This document shows, piece by piece, positions 18,714 to 27,549 of a stretch of DNA of 64,000 nt. This DNA comes from Ignavibacteriales bacterium. Its GTDB lineage: Bacteria; Bacteroidota; Ignavibacteria; Ignavibacteriales; Ignavibacteriaceae. Location of the stretch: assembly GCA_016707115.1 (NCBI GenBank), contig JADJIH010000001.1:186001-250000 (forward strand), given 5' to 3'. Each line of letters starts with the position of its first letter. Position 1 is the stretch's first letter. Below the pieces are notes generated by a model. It worked only from the letters and a program-made list of their open reading frames with translations, ran no database searches and was not told where the DNA came from. Made by a program: the position numbers and the translations under genes.

Positions 18714-19722
18714 TAAAAATTTCCTTCTATTATTTCTAATCATAATTTTCTTTCAAAAGAATTTTGGACAAGTCTATCCTGACAAATCCATTCATAAGAT
18801 TTTAAAATCCGGAATCAATCTAATAATTGATCAAAAGTACGATGAAGCCGAAAAACTTTTTAAGCAATTAGATCAAACTAGAAAAGATATACCTCTGGGT
18901 AAAATATATCTTGCTGCCGTCTATATCGCAAAAGCTTATGATTATGAAGAGCCATATGATGATGAACTGATAAAAAAACATCTTGAAGGTGCAAAAAAGA
19001 TTTCTGAAAGATTGCTCAAGAGTGATGAAAAGAATATCTGGAGTAATTATTTCCTTGCATTAACAGAAGGTTACATTGCTTATTACGATGCACTTCGTGA
19101 AAGCTGGCTTCAGGCTTTTTCAACAGGATTAAGTTCAGTTTCAGGATTTGAAGATTGCCTCGAGATCGATAAAAACTTTCATGAATCTCTAATTGCAATA
19201 GGCAGTTATAAGTTTTGGAAAAGTAAAAAAACTGAATTTATTAATTGGCTTCCGTTTGTTGAAGATGAAAAAGAACTTGGAATTAAGTACTTGCAAAATG
19301 CTATTAAGTATTCAGGATATAATTCTCATCTGGCAATTCATTCACTAATCTGGATATATATTGAGCAGAAAGATTTTAATGACGCAATTAAAGTTGCTGA
19401 GTTAGCTTTAAAAGAGCATCCACAATCAAGAATATTTAAGTGGGGCTTAGCAAGGTCTTATGAGAATATTGATCCAGCCAAATCTGTTGAATTGTACAGA
19501 GAAATCCTTCATTCATATCCCAAAAAACTTAAATCAAACAAGATTAATGAAGTTACACTTAAGCATATTATTGCACAGCAACTTATCAAAATCAATAAAA
19601 TTACTGAAGCGTTAATAATATGTGATGAAATTCTATCTATTAAGGGTTACTCCAAATATGAGTTGGATAAAATAAGTAGCCGGCTCGAACGTGTAAAAAG
19701 TTTAAAACAAGAGTTGAATTAA
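18682..19722 (+). CDS. Exported TPR-repeat protein
   Basis: The 346-residue protein starts inside upp (ATG at 18682, or GTG one codon earlier); the overlap provides the N-terminus of a signal peptide, RSALFNKNFLLLFLIIIFFQKNFGQ. Several helical TPR-like repeats follow, for example KYDEAEKLFKQLDQ near 50, KDFNDAIKVAELALKEHPQ near 230 and NKITEALIICDEIL near 300. TPRs mediate protein contacts; no enzymatic motif is present. Likely periplasmic. The role is unknown, and the overlap suggests only translational coupling with upp. Confidence 0.7.
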   Translation: MLVTERSALFNKNFLLLFLIIIFFQKNFGQVYPDKSIHKILKSGINLIIDQKYDEAEKLFKQLDQTRKDIPLGKIYLAAVYIAKAYDYEEPYDDELIKKHLEGAKKISERLLKSDEKNIWSNYFLALTEGYIAYYDALRESWLQAFSTGLSSVSGFEDCLEIDKNFHESLIAIGSYKFWKSKKTEFINWLPFVEDEKELGIKYLQNAIKYSGYNSHLAIHSLIWIYIEQKDFNDAIKVAELALKEHPQSRIFKWGLARSYENIDPAKSVELYREILHSYPKKLKSNKINEVTLKHIIAQQLIKINKITEALIICDEILSIKGYSKYELDKISSRLERVKSLKQELN

Positions 19723-19788
19723 GTTTAAAATCTTAATATTTCCCTTCAACGGTCTCTTTAACTAATCATTAAAAAAAACTAAATTGTT

Positions 19789-19816
19789 TTGACATTAAAA
19801 ATTGTATCAGTATAAA
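19789..19816 (+). promoter_or_regulatory. Candidate sigma-70 promoter of the RelA/SpoT gene
   Basis: A perfect -35 TTGACA (19789-19794) and a -10 TATAAA (19811-19816) are spaced by 16 bp. Transcription should start about 7 nt later, at or next to the ATG at 19824, so the mRNA may be leaderless. No Shine-Dalgarno-like sequence is seen before the ATG, consistent with that reading. Confidence 0.5.
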
Positions 19817-19823
19817 CTAAACG

Positions 19824-21995
19824 ATGGCTATAGAGAATCCTAAATATCAAAAAATGTTAGACAACCTTTTGAAGATTTGTAAAAATAATCTTCCGGCTGT
19901 TGATGAAGCATTAGTGTCCAAGGCTTTTGAGTTAAGTCTTGAGGCACATAAAAATGATTTACGGGCATCAGGTGAGCCATATTTTACACATCCTTATGAA
20001 GTGGCAATGATCGTTGCAGAGGAATTTCCACTTGATGATGTTACAATAGTTAGTGCATTGCTCCACGATGTTGTTGAGGATACAGAGTATACTGTTGATT
20101 TTATGAATCGTGAGTTTGGTAAAGAAGTTTCTGAAATAATTGATGGTGTTACAAAGATAAGCGGAATTTTTCGTGGACATGAAATCACCAAAGCAGAAAA
20201 TTATCGTAAGCTTTTGCTTTCAATGGTTAAAGATGTACGAGTTATTCTTGTAAAATTTGCTGATCGATTACACAATATGAGAACGCTGGAGTTCGTTAAT
20301 CCTGATAAGCAGAGAAGAATTGCTCAGGAAACTTTAGAGATTTATGCTCCATTTGCTCATCGTTTTGGATTGGGGAAAGTAAAATGGGAACTTGAAGATC
20401 TAGCGTTCAAATATCTTAATAGGGAAGCGTACGAGGAACTTGCAAGAAAACTTAAAGCTAAAAGAAAAGACCGGGAATCCTATATAAAAAAATTCGCAGA
20501 GCCAATTGTTAGCAAACTTGAAGAAGCTAATTTGAAAATTGAATTGAGCGGAAGAGCTAAACATCTTTATAGTATTTACCGTAAGATGGTTAGGCGTAAT
20601 AAACCTTTTGAAGAAATATATGATCTCTTTGCAATAAGAATTATTCTGGACACAAAAAACAGAAATGAGTGTTATACAACTCTTGGAATTGTTAACCAGA
20701 TTTATTTACCGGTTCCTGACAGATTTAAGGATTACATATCGATTCCTAAAACAAATAACTATCAATCAATCCATACTACTGTTGTCGGTCCATTAGGTAG
20801 ATTAGTTGAGGTTCAGATAAGAACCAGACAAATGCATGAAATTGCAGAAAAAGGAGTTGCAGCACACTGGCGTTATAAGGAAAATAAAACTGCAACTGAT
20901 GGTGAACTTGAAGCATGGGTAAACTGGATTCGGGATATTTTTGAAAATGCTTCGCGTGATGACCAGAAAAAAGAATTGATGGAAAGTTTTAAACTTAATC
21001 TTTACCAGGATGAAATTTATGTTTTTACTCCTAAAGGAGATTTACGAAGATTGCCTGTAGGTTCAACACCGGTAGATTTTGCTTTTGATATTCACAGTAA
21101 AGTTGGTTTCCATTGTATTGGGGCCAAGATAGATGGTAAAATTGTTCCATTAGATACAAAGTTGCATAGTGGAGATCAGGTTGAAATTATTAGTTCAAAA
21201 AATCAGCATCCTAACAAAAACTGGATAAAGTTTGTTCAGACACATAAAGCTAAAAATGAAATTAGAAAATGGCTTAACAAAGAAGAGCAAACAGTTGTAG
21301 ATAGCGGAATGGAGATTTGGGAAAAGAAAATAAAAAAGATGAAACTTTCTTTTACTCCAGATGATGTTTTAAAAATTGCGCATTCAAATAAGTTTGATAA
21401 TTCAAGACAGTTTTTTAAGGCAATTGCACAAAGTACTGTCAATATTGATGAAGTGTTAACAGCAACAACACAAAAAGATGATAAAGAATTTGAGAAGGAA
21501 GTAGAATTCCAAAAGTTTGCTAAAATTTCCCGAAACGAGATTGGCGGAATTTTAGTTGATGGTAAGAAATCAGGTATAATGTATACTTATGCCAAATGTT
21601 GTAATCCTATTCCGGGTGATCCTGTAATAGGTTATATAACTATTGGTGAGGGAATCAAAATTCATCGCAAAACATGTGTAAATCTTATTTCACTTTCATC
21701 AACGGATTCCAGTAAACTTGTAAGTGTGCAGTGGCCTGAAGCGGAGGGTTCTTTATTTGTTGCAGGAATATCAGTGCGCGGAAAAGACAGACCGGGAATA
21801 TTGAATGATATTTCACATTCCATCGTTACATATCAGAATACTAATATTAAGTCTATAAATATAAATTCAAGTGATTCTATGTTTGAAGGCAGTGTTACAT
21901 TATATGTTAATAATCTTGATCATCTAAATAGAATGATGGAAAGATTAAAAAGAGTTGCCGGTGTTTTTTCAGTTGAAAGATTTGAAAGTAATTGA
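19824..21995 (+). CDS. Bifunctional (p)ppGpp synthetase/hydrolase (RelA/SpoT)
   Basis: The 723-residue protein has the full Rel architecture. The N-terminal HD hydrolase (FTHPYEVAMIVAE, ALLHDVVEDTEY about 72-83) has its HD pair intact. The synthetase domain (AKHLYSIYRKM, YDLFAIRII, YISIPKTNNYQSIHTTV, EVQIRT.QMHEIAEKG) spans about 230-370. A TGS domain begins at EIYVFTPKGDLRRLP (about 394), a zinc-finger-like region follows (YAKCCNPIPGD, HRKTC), and an ACT domain ends the protein (about 645-720). Both active sites look intact, so it should both make and degrade the alarmone during starvation. A candidate promoter lies directly upstream; ruvX starts on its stop codon. Confidence 0.96.
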   Translation: MAIENPKYQKMLDNLLKICKNNLPAVDEALVSKAFELSLEAHKNDLRASGEPYFTHPYEVAMIVAEEFPLDDVTIVSALLHDVVEDTEYTVDFMNREFGKEVSEIIDGVTKISGIFRGHEITKAENYRKLLLSMVKDVRVILVKFADRLHNMRTLEFVNPDKQRRIAQETLEIYAPFAHRFGLGKVKWELEDLAFKYLNREAYEELARKLKAKRKDRESYIKKFAEPIVSKLEEANLKIELSGRAKHLYSIYRKMVRRNKPFEEIYDLFAIRIILDTKNRNECYTTLGIVNQIYLPVPDRFKDYISIPKTNNYQSIHTTVVGPLGRLVEVQIRTRQMHEIAEKGVAAHWRYKENKTATDGELEAWVNWIRDIFENASRDDQKKELMESFKLNLYQDEIYVFTPKGDLRRLPVGSTPVDFAFDIHSKVGFHCIGAKIDGKIVPLDTKLHSGDQVEIISSKNQHPNKNWIKFVQTHKAKNEIRKWLNKEEQTVVDSGMEIWEKKIKKMKLSFTPDDVLKIAHSNKFDNSRQFFKAIAQSTVNIDEVLTATTQKDDKEFEKEVEFQKFAKISRNEIGGILVDGKKSGIMYTYAKCCNPIPGDPVIGYITIGEGIKIHRKTCVNLISLSSTDSSKLVSVQWPEAEGSLFVAGISVRGKDRPGILNDISHSIVTYQNTNIKSININSSDSMFEGSVTLYVNNLDHLNRMMERLKRVAGVFSVERFESN

Positions 21996-22441
21996 TGTTT
22001 GAAAACAATGAAACCAGAATTATGGGAATTGATTTTGGGATGAAAAGAATCGGCATAGCTTTATCGGATTCACTCAAAATGTTTGCTTACTCACACAAAA
22101 CAATTCTAAATAATTCTACTACAATTAGTGAACTTGAAAAGATTATTAAAGAAAAAAATGTAACAAAAGTTATTCTTGGCATTCCAAATGAAGAAAGACA
22201 AAATAAAGAATCAAAGACATCTGTTATAAAAGATGTTAAAAAGTTCAAAGAAAATCTGGAAAAGAAATTTGGTCTGGAAGTTGAACTTTGGGATGAAACC
22301 TATACATCTGTAATTGCACAGCAGCAGATTTTAGAATCCGTTAATAAAAAAATAAAAAGACAGAACAAAGATCTATTAGATATGTACTCAGCAGCAATAA
22401 TTCTGCAGGAATATCTCGATTCAATAAAACGAAATAACTGA
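21995..22441 (+). CDS. ruvX: Putative Holliday junction resolvase RuvX (YqgF)
   Basis: I use the ATG at 21995, which overlaps the stop of the relA/spoT gene (a TTG lies one codon upstream). The protein (148 residues) has the RNase H-like YqgF core: GIDFGMKRIGIALSD (first acidic residue), VILGIPNE, LWDETYTS (Glu) and LLDMYSAAIILQEYL (final Asp). YqgF proteins process pre-16S rRNA and/or resolve DNA junctions. The gene ends 72 bp before the microcompartment genes, in a gap with a candidate promoter. Confidence 0.9.
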   Translation: MFENNETRIMGIDFGMKRIGIALSDSLKMFAYSHKTILNNSTTISELEKIIKEKNVTKVILGIPNEERQNKESKTSVIKDVKKFKENLEKKFGLEVELWDETYTSVIAQQQILESVNKKIKRQNKDLLDMYSAAIILQEYLDSIKRNN

Positions 22442-22451
22442 TTGCATTCAA

Positions 22452-22480
22452 TTGACTTTGCCATCCATACAAACTATTTT
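22452..22480 (+). promoter_or_regulatory. Candidate promoter for the microcompartment genes
   Basis: TTGACT (22452-22457) and TATTTT (22475-22480) are spaced by exactly 17 bp, predicting a start near 22487 and a leader of about 26 nt before the BMC gene at 22513, which has a GGGAG ribosome binding site. This would let the shell genes be transcribed independently of ruvX. Confidence 0.4.
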
Positions 22481-22512
22481 TTCCTATCAAAATCTACATC
22501 GGGAGCAAACTA

Positions 22513-22794
22513 ATGGTTTTTGAGTCTTTAGGTACATTTGAAACAAGCAGTGTGTCGGCATCCATGACTGCTTTAGAATTTATTCAAAAAGAGAAATCAA
22601 TTAATATTGTTGGGAAACAAGTATTAGGCGAAGGAATTGTAACGCTTTTTATCAGTGGAGATCTGGGAGCAATTAAACGTGCAATTGCATTCGGAGCAGA
22701 GGCAATTAGTTCAACAAATGAATTTAGAAGTTCACATGTAATTCCGCTTCCGCATAGAGAATTACTTTCTACAATTGGATTAAAGAGAAAATAA
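22513..22794 (+). CDS. Bacterial microcompartment shell protein (single BMC domain)
   Basis: The 93-residue protein is a single BMC (PF00936-type) domain with no extension. It aligns with the family pattern 'hGhIET.s...h..ale.m.K...I.lvg...lG.G.vtv...GDlgAVk.Ai..Ga' and ends with the conserved SSHVIPLPHREL. Such proteins form the hexamers that tile the polyhedral shell of carboxysomes or metabolosomes. A second shell gene follows 2 bp later. No encapsulated enzyme, BMC-T or pentamer (BMC-P) gene is present nearby, so the compartment's cargo must be encoded elsewhere. The N-terminal 'ESLGTFETSSV' replaces the usual GMIETRG, a mild divergence. Confidence 0.88.
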   Translation: MVFESLGTFETSSVSASMTALEFIQKEKSINIVGKQVLGEGIVTLFISGDLGAIKRAIAFGAEAISSTNEFRSSHVIPLPHRELLSTIGLKRK

Positions 22795-22796
22795 AA

Positions 22797-23669
22797 ATGT
22801 CAAACTCGATTGGATTAATTGAATCAAAAGGACTAGTTGCTTTAATAGAAGCAGCAGATGTAATTCTTAAAAATTCACCTGTTGTTGTTTTGGGAATTCA
22901 TAAATTGGAAAACGGTTTAGTAACATTGGCTGTCACCGGTAATTCCGATTATGTTAAAGCTGCTATTGAAAGCGGTACTGAAGCTGGGCGAAGAGTTGGA
23001 GAAATTTATGCTTCATCTGTTGTCGATAATCCGGGAAAAGAGTTATTACATATTTTTTCAGAATTATTTCCGAATGGTGAAGTATTAAATTCTGTTTCAA
23101 ATAAAATCGAATCCGAAAAAGTATTACCTTCAGATAAAATCACTGAGGAATCCACCAAGCTTTTTGCTTCTGTTGTAAAGCAATCTAAAATGGAATCAAA
23201 GAGAGAAAAATCTAAACCATTACAGGTTACAAAAATCACTCCTATTCATAAGATTAAAAAAAATAAAGATCAGTTGAATAATCAAGTTGAAAGTAAACCT
23301 GATGAAGCCTTGGAGAAAAAGATTGAATCTGCCCAAAGTGAAGTTAAGAAGGAAGATGAAATTCTTGATTTGACAAAACCATTAAGTACAATTGAAAGAT
23401 TAAGGATCGAAGCACTTGGTTTAGAAAGCAAGAAAAACAAATCAAAAGAAATTATAATACCTATAATTAAAAAAGAAACTGGATTAAAAAGCATTAATGA
23501 ATCAACTGATAATAGAGCTATAGATTTTGAAGCTATCAGCCAGATGAACGTTCACAAACTTCGTCACTATGCAAGAGAGTTTCCGAATTTCCCAATTAAA
23601 GGTAGGGAAATTTCACGAGCCAATCGCAGTGAATTAGTTGAACTATTTAGAACTATTAAAAATAATTAG
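22797..23669 (+). CDS. Microcompartment shell protein with long charged linker and C-terminal tail domain
   Basis: Residues 1-92 of 290 are a BMC domain (SIGLIESKGLVALIEAADVILKN..., ending in a shell-type segment). Residues about 100-240 are a Lys/Glu/Ser-rich low-complexity linker. Residues about 245-290 form a compact tail, MNVHKLRHYAREFPNFPI followed by KGREISRANRSELVELF, that looks like a small helical (SAP/Rho-N-like) nucleic-acid or protein binding unit. Extended shell proteins are known in other BMC loci (EutK has a C-terminal helix-turn-helix). I infer a link between shell and cargo, or shell and nucleic acid. Translated as a pair with the short BMC protein upstream. Confidence 0.85.
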   Translation: MSNSIGLIESKGLVALIEAADVILKNSPVVVLGIHKLENGLVTLAVTGNSDYVKAAIESGTEAGRRVGEIYASSVVDNPGKELLHIFSELFPNGEVLNSVSNKIESEKVLPSDKITEESTKLFASVVKQSKMESKREKSKPLQVTKITPIHKIKKNKDQLNNQVESKPDEALEKKIESAQSEVKKEDEILDLTKPLSTIERLRIEALGLESKKNKSKEIIIPIIKKETGLKSINESTDNRAIDFEAISQMNVHKLRHYAREFPNFPIKGREISRANRSELVELFRTIKNN

Positions 23670-23678
23670 CTGTAAAAA

Positions 23679-24593
23679 GTGAAAAATAGAATAAGCATAA
23701 TAATTTTTTCTTTATTGTTTTCAATACTTATCTGGGGTTCTGTTACTTTATCTGAACAGTTTTTTTCATCAATGGACTTTAAGTTAAAGGTTGTAAATCA
23801 ACCTGCGGGATATACTACCGGTGTTCTTAATCCGGAAAAAATTTCTATAAAATTAAAAGCTAAAGGTTGGCAGCTTTTAACACTTAATCTTACTTCCCCA
23901 AAAGAGTATTATGTTTCAGCCGATAATGATAGCGGATTAATTTTAACTAACCCGTTGGATGACATTAATGAAAATAGTTGGATAAGTGCAGGAATAAATG
24001 TTACTGACTTAAATCCAAAGCAAGTTTCTTTTAATGTTGAAAAGATAAAATTTAAACGGCTAAAAATTGAAGCCGAAACTGAATTAACATTTAGCGATGG
24101 TTTTGGATTGGCCACTCCCATTGGAGTTTTCCCTGATTCAGTTCTTGTAGCTGGACCTTCAGGTATTCTTGATAAAATTTCAAGCATTAAAACTAAAGTT
24201 GTACAACTATCATCACTAGATAACAAGACTAAAATAGTTGCGGAAATTGAAGAACCAACCGGCTTTCAGCTTGAGAGGAATATAGTTGAGTTAACTTTTG
24301 ATATTCAAAGAATTGTTGAAAAATCTTTTGATGAAGTTAAAGTTATAATCCATGATGTTCCTGATGATCGAAATGTAGTTCTTATTCCTAATACAATTAT
24401 TTGCAGTCTTAGAGGCGGAATTAATATTCTTGGCAAAATTAATGCAAATGAAATTAGTGCTTCTATAAATTATAGAGATATTGTTTATGATACTTTAGGA
24501 AGTGTACAACCAGAAATTATTATACCAAATAACACTCAATTAGTTTTCATCAAACCTGTGCGGCTAAATTATATTATTAAAAAATTTGAATAA
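23679..24593 (+). CDS. YbbR-like domain membrane-anchored protein
   Basis: The GTG at 23679 gives a 304-residue protein with one N-terminal membrane anchor (ISIIIFSLLFSILIWGSVTL). YbbR-type repeats follow, recognisable from 'FKLKVVNQPAGYTTGVLNPEKISIKLKAKGWQ' near 35-66 and 'GVFPDSVLVAGPSGILDKISSIKT' near 145-170. In Firmicutes YbbR (CdaR) regulates the c-di-AMP cyclase encoded beside it. Here no cyclase gene is adjacent, so that role is not supported by context. It precedes tmk by 45 bp. Confidence 0.8.
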   Translation: MKNRISIIIFSLLFSILIWGSVTLSEQFFSSMDFKLKVVNQPAGYTTGVLNPEKISIKLKAKGWQLLTLNLTSPKEYYVSADNDSGLILTNPLDDINENSWISAGINVTDLNPKQVSFNVEKIKFKRLKIEAETELTFSDGFGLATPIGVFPDSVLVAGPSGILDKISSIKTKVVQLSSLDNKTKIVAEIEEPTGFQLERNIVELTFDIQRIVEKSFDEVKVIIHDVPDDRNVVLIPNTIICSLRGGINILGKINANEISASINYRDIVYDTLGSVQPEIIIPNNTQLVFIKPVRLNYIIKKFE

Positions 24594-24638
24594 ATATTTA
24601 GCTGCTTGAATCAAATTTAATAAAGGCAAACCAGTTTT

Positions 24639-25259
24639 ATGTTCATATCATTCGAAGGAATAGATTTTTGCGGAAAATCCACTCAAGTGGAGTTATTAAG
24701 AGATTATCTTTTAGAGCAAAAAAAAATAGTTCATTTAATTCGTGAGCCAGGCGGAACGGAAATATCAGAAAAGATTAGAGAAATTCTTCTCGATAAAAAA
24801 AACAACGCTATGGTTATGGAAACGGAGTTGTTTTTGTTTTCGGCAAGCAGGGCACAATTAGTCAGAGAAGTTATTCGTCCTTATCTTCAAAAAGGATACT
24901 ATGTTATCTCCGATCGGTTTCACGATTCTTCAACAGCATACCAGGGTTTTGGCAGGGGTTTATCTGTTGATGCTATAATAAAAATTCATAATCTTGCGAT
25001 TGGTGAGACTTTACCGGATATAACTTTCTTTATTGATATTCCGAACGAAGTTGCTATTGAACGAAAGCTTAAAAAATCTCATTCAGATTTAGATAGGATT
25101 GAAGTTTCTGATAATACATTTTATGAGCGTGTTAGAGAAGGATATCTTTACTTATCAAAACAAGAAAAACGGTTTAGAGTTATTGATGGCAGACAAAGTA
25201 TTGAAAATATAAATAAACAGATAATTGATGAAATAAAATCTCTTGAAAGTAATAAATAA
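24639..25259 (+). CDS. tmk: Thymidylate kinase
   Basis: This 206-residue enzyme phosphorylates dTMP to dTDP. It has the P-loop FEGIDFCGKSTQ (about 4-15; the usual GSGK is FCGK), the REPGGTEISEKIR motif (about 36-48), the DRFHDSSTAYQG motif (about 91-102) and a lid region. The stop codon is immediately followed by the ATG of the protease gene, so the two are coupled. Confidence 0.95.
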   Translation: MFISFEGIDFCGKSTQVELLRDYLLEQKKIVHLIREPGGTEISEKIREILLDKKNNAMVMETELFLFSASRAQLVREVIRPYLQKGYYVISDRFHDSSTAYQGFGRGLSVDAIIKIHNLAIGETLPDITFFIDIPNEVAIERKLKKSHSDLDRIEVSDNTFYERVREGYLYLSKQEKRFRVIDGRQSIENINKQIIDEIKSLESNK

Positions 25260-26912
25260 ATGAAGTCACGAAAAATAATTTTTATCACATCGTTAACAGT
25301 ACTTGTAATATTTACTTTTGGATTTGTTGTTAGCAAAAGTGATATCTACTTTGATATTAGCAAGAATCTAGAACTTTTTGGGAAAGTTTATAAAGAAATA
25401 TCGTTTAATTATGTAGATGATATTGATCCGCAGGCTTTTATGCGTGCCGGCATAGTTGGTATGTTAAGTAAACTAGATCCATACACAGTTTTTATTGATG
25501 AAAAAAATCAGGATGATATCGATTTACTTACAAATGGCAAGTATGGCGGAGTTGGAATTTCTATAGGTATTCGTAATGAAAAAGTAACTATACTTGAAGT
25601 TATGGACGGATACTCTGCGCAAAAACAGGGAATAAGAATAGGTGATGTAGTTACAGGTATTGGGGATACAGAAGTAACACCCGAAAAAATTGATGACATA
25701 TCCTCTCTTGTAAAAGGAGAACCGGGAACAGCAGTTCAAATAAAAATACTAAGATTTAGCGAAAAAGATACATTACTGTTTAATCTTATACGTGAAGAAG
25801 TAATAGTAAAGAATCTGGTCTTTGCAGATTTCTTTCCTGAAAATTCTAACAACGTGTATTTAAAACTTTCAAATTTCAGTCGCTCAGCAGGAGACGAGTT
25901 AAGAAGTTCACTAAGGCAGTTAAAAAATAAGAAGGAAATAAAATCAATAGTTTTGGATTTAAGAGGAAATCCAGGCGGGCTATTAGATGTGGCTGTAGAT
26001 ATTTGTGATAAGTTCTTAAAAAAGGATTTATTAATAGTTTCTACCCGCGGAAAAGAAGAGGTCAGTGAAAAGAAATATTTCGCCTTAGAAGAACCATTGG
26101 TGGGTAATGAAAAACTCATCGTTTTGATTAATGGAAACAGCGCATCAGCATCTGAAATAGTTGCCGGTGCAATTCAGGACCACGATAGAGGAGTTATTCT
26201 CGGTACACAATCATTTGGCAAGGGATTAGTCCAGACAATCATTCCATTAAGTTTTAATACATCATTAAAAATTACCACAGCTAAATATTACACCCCTAGC
26301 GGGAGATGTATTCAGAAGATAGATTATTCTAAGAACAATCAGGTAATCCCTGATCCTGATTCTTTAACCAAGAACATGTTTTCAACAGATAATAAAAGAG
26401 TTGTTTTCAGTGCTGGTGGAATTACTCCCGATACTACTGTAGAAAATGGAATAGAAAGCGATTTGTTAAAGGATCTATTGGCTAAAGGTGCAGTATTTAA
26501 TTATGCAGATAAATTTTATTATCAAAATGTTGATTTAGATTTTAATAAAATAAATAATGAAAAAATTCTTAAAGAATTTAAAAAATTTCTGACAGAGACT
26601 GATTACAAATACGAATCTGATATTGAGAAAAAAATAAATGAAGTTGTAAAACATTTAAATGAAAATCACAATTCTAAAGATGTAACCAAGACTTTAGAAA
26701 AGTTATCTTCTGAAGTGAAACAAATGTTTGAGAAAGATTTCCTTGAAAGTTCGGATGAAATATTGGAAGAATTAAAAATAGAACTTGCACAAAGGTTTCT
26801 GGGAAAAGACAGTGGCACATTAGAACGATTAAAATATGATAAACAGTTTAATACAGCTTTAAATCTTTTAAATGATGATAAAAATTATTCCAGGCTTCTA
26901 ATTAATGAATGA
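25260..26912 (+). CDS. C-terminal processing peptidase (S41 family)
   Basis: The 550-residue protein starts with a signal anchor (IIFITSLTVLVIFTFGFVV). A PDZ domain (GKYGGVGISIGIRNEKVTILEV, about 92-180) follows, then the S41 core with SIVLDLRGNPGG (about 223-234), catalytic Ser in NGNSASASEIVAG (about 291-303) and the Lys of GTQSFGKGLVQ (about 319). The C-terminal about 150 residues are a charged helical extension. Such CtpA-like proteases cleave periplasmic proteins at their C-termini. After its stop comes a 665-bp gene-free region. Confidence 0.92.
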   Translation: MKSRKIIFITSLTVLVIFTFGFVVSKSDIYFDISKNLELFGKVYKEISFNYVDDIDPQAFMRAGIVGMLSKLDPYTVFIDEKNQDDIDLLTNGKYGGVGISIGIRNEKVTILEVMDGYSAQKQGIRIGDVVTGIGDTEVTPEKIDDISSLVKGEPGTAVQIKILRFSEKDTLLFNLIREEVIVKNLVFADFFPENSNNVYLKLSNFSRSAGDELRSSLRQLKNKKEIKSIVLDLRGNPGGLLDVAVDICDKFLKKDLLIVSTRGKEEVSEKKYFALEEPLVGNEKLIVLINGNSASASEIVAGAIQDHDRGVILGTQSFGKGLVQTIIPLSFNTSLKITTAKYYTPSGRCIQKIDYSKNNQVIPDPDSLTKNMFSTDNKRVVFSAGGITPDTTVENGIESDLLKDLLAKGAVFNYADKFYYQNVDLDFNKINNEKILKEFKKFLTETDYKYESDIEKKINEVVKHLNENHNSKDVTKTLEKLSSEVKQMFEKDFLESSDEILEELKIELAQRFLGKDSGTLERLKYDKQFNTALNLLNDDKNYSRLLINE

Positions 26913-27443
26913 TTTAATATATAAAGAATTGCATTAAATTATGAAATCTTTATTAGCCGGATCTAAAGTCTATTATAAAATCAATTCGACATTTGAAAGC
27001 TTTCCGTCTTGTTAAGATTCCGGAACTATTTTACGATCTCACATCCGGAATTATAAGGAGCGGTTGATTAACAATAAATATTAAAGTTGAAAAAAAGTTG
27101 CTGGAGAAGACTTTTATCAACTATAAAATCACTTTAGCTTCACTATTGATTTCTTTTCTTTGTCTTTTAAGGATTATGGGTATAGGTTTTGTAATTATTA
27201 AATTCTAACAGACTTCTCTAGACCTATTTTCAAAATATAATTTACATTTTTCTTCTCGGTAAATATTATAACCACACCAAAAAATTGCTCTTGTAAAGTA
27301 TTACGGACTAACAAAGCACTAAAAGATTACTTATACTTGAACAGTCAAAAACTTATTTTTGATATTTAGAAGATTCGTTTGTTTTAAAAACATAAATTCA
27401 TAATTTTGAATGTTCAAAAGAGAAATAATTGGTAATTGTCAAG

Positions 27444-27467
27444 CAGGGAAGAGCATTAAGTTCCCTG
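27444..27467 (+). promoter_or_regulatory. Stem-loop in the actA leader
   Basis: The perfect 7-bp arms CAGGGAA and TTCCCTG enclose a 10-nt loop. It lies 41 nt before the terminator-like hairpin. It matches no riboswitch that I can recognise; it may be the anti-terminator or ligand/protein-binding part of an attenuator. Confidence 0.4.
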
Positions 27468-27507
27468 ATTTAATCCGCGCATCTTAATCTTAATAATAAT
27501 TTTTATA

Positions 27508-27549
27508 ATCTTGCAGGTAAAACCTGTTTAAGATGTTTTTTTAATTTTT
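27508..27549 (+). terminator. Terminator/attenuator-like hairpin before actA
   Basis: Two stacked stems, ATCTT/AAGAT outside and CAGGT/ACCTG inside with an AAA loop, are followed by G and a tract of T with few interruptions. This is the form of an intrinsic terminator, yet it lies only 28 nt before the actA ATG and more than 590 bp after the previous stop. Termination in the operon leader (attenuation) is therefore as likely as simple termination of an upstream transcript. Confidence 0.5.

Noticed and set aside
26941..27015. Possible 24-codon ORF after the S41 protease gene
   Set aside because: Very short, no ribosome binding site, no recognisable features.
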